A stretch of 34,985 nt of DNA from CAZUZD01 sp964624465 (GTDB lineage Bacteria; Planctomycetota; Planctomycetia; Isosphaerales; Isosphaeraceae): contig CAZUZD010000025.1 in assembly GCA_964624465.1 (NCBI GenBank), positions 1 to 34,985 of the forward strand. Reading direction: 5' to 3'. A model generated the notes under the pieces. The model saw only the letters and a program-made list of their open reading frames with translations, was not told the origin of the DNA and made no database searches. Below, piece by piece: positions 32,804 to 34,985 of this stretch (position 1 is its first letter; every line of letters starts with the position of its first letter). The position numbers were made by a program, and so were the translations under genes.

Positions 32804-34651
32804 TCAGCCCCGGCCCGAGCCCGGACCATGCGGCCCGGCCAGAGGCGGAGCTGCGGCGGCAAGCAGCGCGTCGGCGACCGCGCTCATCGGGCGGTCGATC
32901 GGGTCAAAGCGGTGCTGGATGGCCCGGTCAAACACCTCGCCGGCCAGGTCGAGGTAGAGTCGACCCGCCTGGCGCTGCGAGGCGTCGCCGGCCAGGGTGG
33001 GGTCGGGGCAGTCGAGCCTGGCGAGCGTGCAGGCCGAGGCATACAGGGCGATCGCAGCGTCGGCGATCCGCTCCTGGATGTACTGCCGCTCGAAGAACGA
33101 CTCGGGGTCGCGCCGGAAGGCGATCAGGGTCTGCTCGACCGCCCAGCCAAACCGGCGGACCCGCCGCGCCAGCGCGCGGGCCGGTGCCCGCAGCTCGGGG
33201 TCACGCACCGGCAGCGTCGGCGTGGCAAAGGCCCGCGCGGCATGCTCGCGTCCGAACGACCAGAGCGTCGAGAGCAGCCGGCCGGGCGACTTGAGCCCCT
33301 CGGCGGTGCTCATCAGGCCGAGCCCGACATCCCGCATGCCGACCACGGCGATGAACGCCTTGAGGACCTCGTTGGCCCCCTCGCCGATCTGGTTGATCCG
33401 CGCGTCGCGCATCCAGCGTTCGTACGGCTCGTCGAGGAAGTAGCCCTGGCCGCCGTGGATCTGGAGCGTCTCGTACACCATCTCCCAGAGGGCCTCGGTG
33501 GCAAACACCTTGAGGATGGCCGTCTCGAGCATGTAGTCCTCGGCCCCGGAGTCGATCAGGGCCGCCGTCTCGTAGGTCGCCGCCTCCATGGCATAGGTGA
33601 AGGCCGCCATGCGGGCGAGCTTCTTCTTGACCAGCTCGAAGTGGCCGAGCGGCTTGCCGAACTGCCGGCGGCTGGCGGCGTGGCGGGTGGCGGCCTGCAG
33701 GCAGGTCTTGGCCATCCCTGTGCAGCTGGCCCCGAAGGTGGTCCGGCCGAAGTCGAGGACGGTGAGCGCCACCTTCAAGCCCTTGCCGAGCGGGCCGAGG
33801 ATGTTCTCGGCCGGGACCGGCATGTCGTGGAAGGCCAGCCGGCCGGTGGCGGTGCCGCGGATGCCCGTCTTCGGCATCCGGGCCTCCAGCACCTCGAAGC
33901 CGGGCATGTCGGGCGTGACCAGGAACGCGGTCACCCGCGACTCGCCCCCCTTCGGATCGGGGGTCCGGGCCATGACGGTCAGCACGTCGGCGATCCCGCC
34001 GTTGGTGATGTACCGCTTACCGCCGTTGAGGCGGTAGACCCGCCCGCCATCCTCGGGCGTGGCTGTCGTCTGGACGTTGGCTGCGTCCGACCCCGCCTGC
34101 TCCTCGGTGAGGGCGAACGCCGCCAGCTTCTCGCCGCGCACCAGCGGGCCCAGCCAGCGCTGCCGTTGCGCCTCGGTCCCGAACAGGAGTAGGGCCCGGA
34201 TGCCAATCGAGTGGTGGGCGTTGACGAAGACGGCGGTCGAGGCGTCGTGGCCGCCGAGGATCTCCATCACCCGGCAGTACTCGGCCTGGCGGAACCCCAG
34301 CCCGCCGAACTCCTCGGGCGCGGTCATGCCGAGCACGCCGTGCCGGGCCAGGCCCGCAATCACGCTCGCCGGGATCTCGGCGTCGCGGTCGATCTGGGCC
34401 GCGTCGATCTCCGCCTCGACGAACCGGCGGACGTCGGCCACGGCCGCATCGACTCGGTCGCGCCGTGACGGGTCGGGCTGCGGGTAGGGGAACAGCGTCT
34501 GGTGCCGGATCTCGCCCCGGTAGAGCGCCTTGGCAAAACCGCCGGCGCGGGGGTCGGAGAAGAGCAGCTCCTCGGCCTGGCGGACCTGCCGATCGAGGTC
34601 GGCATCGGCCAGGGGCTTCAGGGCCGGACGGTCGGACCGCGTGGCGGACAT
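32804..34651 (-). CDS. Acyl-CoA dehydrogenase, long VLCAD-like form
   Basis: A 615-residue FAD enzyme of fatty-acid beta-oxidation (trans-2 double bond formation), with GGAGGAAGGG before the ATG. The core (about 70-460) has the N-terminal helical domain, the FAD/substrate strand A-F-A-L-T-E-E-Q-A-G-S-D and the R-Y-I-T-N-G segment. L-Q-I-H-G-G-Q-G-Y and I-G-E-G-A-N-E-V-L follow, where the Glu of G-E-G is the likely catalytic base position. The first ~50 and last ~150 residues are extra, as in VLCAD/ACAD9-type proteins, where the C-terminal part aids membrane association or dimer contacts. No neighbouring beta-oxidation gene is recognisable in the window. Confidence 0.93.
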   Translation of the reverse strand: MSATRSDRPALKPLADADLDRQVRQAEELLFSDPRAGGFAKALYRGEIRHQTLFPYPQPDPSRRDRVDAAVADVRRFVEAEIDAAQIDRDAEIPASVIAGLARHGVLGMTAPEEFGGLGFRQAEYCRVMEILGGHDASTAVFVNAHHSIGIRALLLFGTEAQRQRWLGPLVRGEKLAAFALTEEQAGSDAANVQTTATPEDGGRVYRLNGGKRYITNGGIADVLTVMARTPDPKGGESRVTAFLVTPDMPGFEVLEARMPKTGIRGTATGRLAFHDMPVPAENILGPLGKGLKVALTVLDFGRTTFGASCTGMAKTCLQAATRHAASRRQFGKPLGHFELVKKKLARMAAFTYAMEAATYETAALIDSGAEDYMLETAILKVFATEALWEMVYETLQIHGGQGYFLDEPYERWMRDARINQIGEGANEVLKAFIAVVGMRDVGLGLMSTAEGLKSPGRLLSTLWSFGREHAARAFATPTLPVRDPELRAPARALARRVRRFGWAVEQTLIAFRRDPESFFERQYIQERIADAAIALYASACTLARLDCPDPTLAGDASQRQAGRLYLDLAGEVFDRAIQHRFDPIDRPMSAVADALLAAAAPPLAGPHGPGSGRG

Positions 34652-34886
34652 GATCCCTTCCTCCCGGGTCGCAAGGACACCGAACCGGAGTCAGGGAACC
34701 GCGTTGCAGCCCCTGCCACCCGCGTTCGCGAAGGGGACGTGAGTGCCGTCAGGTCGCCGTGAACCGGGCGTCAGGGTCCTCCAGGAGACGCCAGGAGCCC
34801 CGGGCGGGCAGATTCCGGGGAATCCAACAGCTTCGCAAGCCTCCGCTTCCAAACCCCGAGGCAAGTCCGGGGCCGGGCCGGGGCAA

Positions 34887-34985
34887 TCAGACGGTGGAGC
34901 GGGTCGGGTCGAGGAACTCGCCCTCGGGGGCGTTGACCAGGTAGCGTTCGAGCTTGCGGATGGCCTTGTACTTCTCGTCGCTCAC
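34887..34985 (-). CDS. 3' end of an unidentified leftward gene
   Basis: The reverse strand carries a frame open from the window edge to a TGA at 34887. Its last 32 residues are (V)SDEKYKAIRKLERYLVN, then APEGEFLDPTRSTV. The composition is charged and coding-like, with GC-rich third positions. I do not recognise the family. GTG at the very edge (34985) could be a start, but is more likely internal. It lies 235 bases upstream of the acyl-CoA dehydrogenase start. That spacer shows only short repeats and no clear promoter. Confidence 0.55.
   Translation of the reverse strand: MSDEKYKAIRKLERYLVNAPEGEFLDPTRSTV

Noticed and set aside
34811..34824. GATTCCGGGGAATC inverted repeat near the right end
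   Set aside because: The stem is only six bases, with no T-run or matching site elsewhere. It is likely to arise by chance.

Overview
The window is high-GC bacterial DNA. Its gene families point to a planctomycete, probably of the Isosphaeraceae type. The clues are GC-rich third codon positions, two Hanks-type Ser/Thr kinases with zinc-ribbon-like parts, a SpoVG carrying a zinc-ribbon insert, a PurL whose N-terminus looks like two PurS units, and a secreted beta-helix/PDZ protein. This placement is inference from gene content, not from a marker gene. I see no rRNA, no intact tRNA and no CRISPR array.

Left edge (1-2240) is the accessory part. A leftward gene cut by the window edge encodes the first 61 residues of a prokaryotic multiubiquitin-domain protein. 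It is divergent from a CapW/BrxR-like WYL-domain regulator, the type that controls anti-phage loci. The spacer between them carries two inverted repeats sharing the half-site GGGTCA/TGACCC. Further right lie a small membrane ORF, a degraded leftward coding tail, a 26-base match to the 3' end of a tmRNA (or tRNA) gene, and a strong rho-independent terminator. The simplest reading is that this terminator and RNA-gene end mark the right attachment site of a genomic island extending left off the window and carrying a bacterial ubiquitin-like system.

From 2248 the DNA looks like ordinary chromosome. A leftward operon (aldo/keto reductase, zinc alcohol dehydrogenase, secreted beta-helix/PDZ protein) ends at the island junction. 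A rightward series follows: VirK/YbjX-family protein, acyl-CoA synthetase-like enzyme, FHA/zinc-ribbon/kinase, prephenate dehydrogenase, then purL-NYN-purQ. A 16-bp hairpin separates purQ from convergent spoVG, which sits behind ispE. Next come a TPR-like protein and a divergent archease, then a leftward trxB-ftsH-pfkB group with a good promoter before trxB.

From 25109 to 31497 is a phosphate locus. csrA runs right and overlaps the 3' end of phoB. phoB is followed, reading upstream, by pstB, pstA, pstC, pstS and phoR. A three-unit, 11-bp-periodic repeat that looks like a Pho box precedes pstS. phoU is absent from the cluster. Beyond phoR are a second Ser/Thr kinase, a long acyl-CoA dehydrogenase and the 3' end of an unidentified leftward gene.

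The strongest candidate for a novel system is the ubiquitin-like/WYL island at the left edge. The NYN RNase-like gene inside purL-purQ, the zinc-ribbon SpoVG and the csrA/phoB overlap are secondary points of interest.
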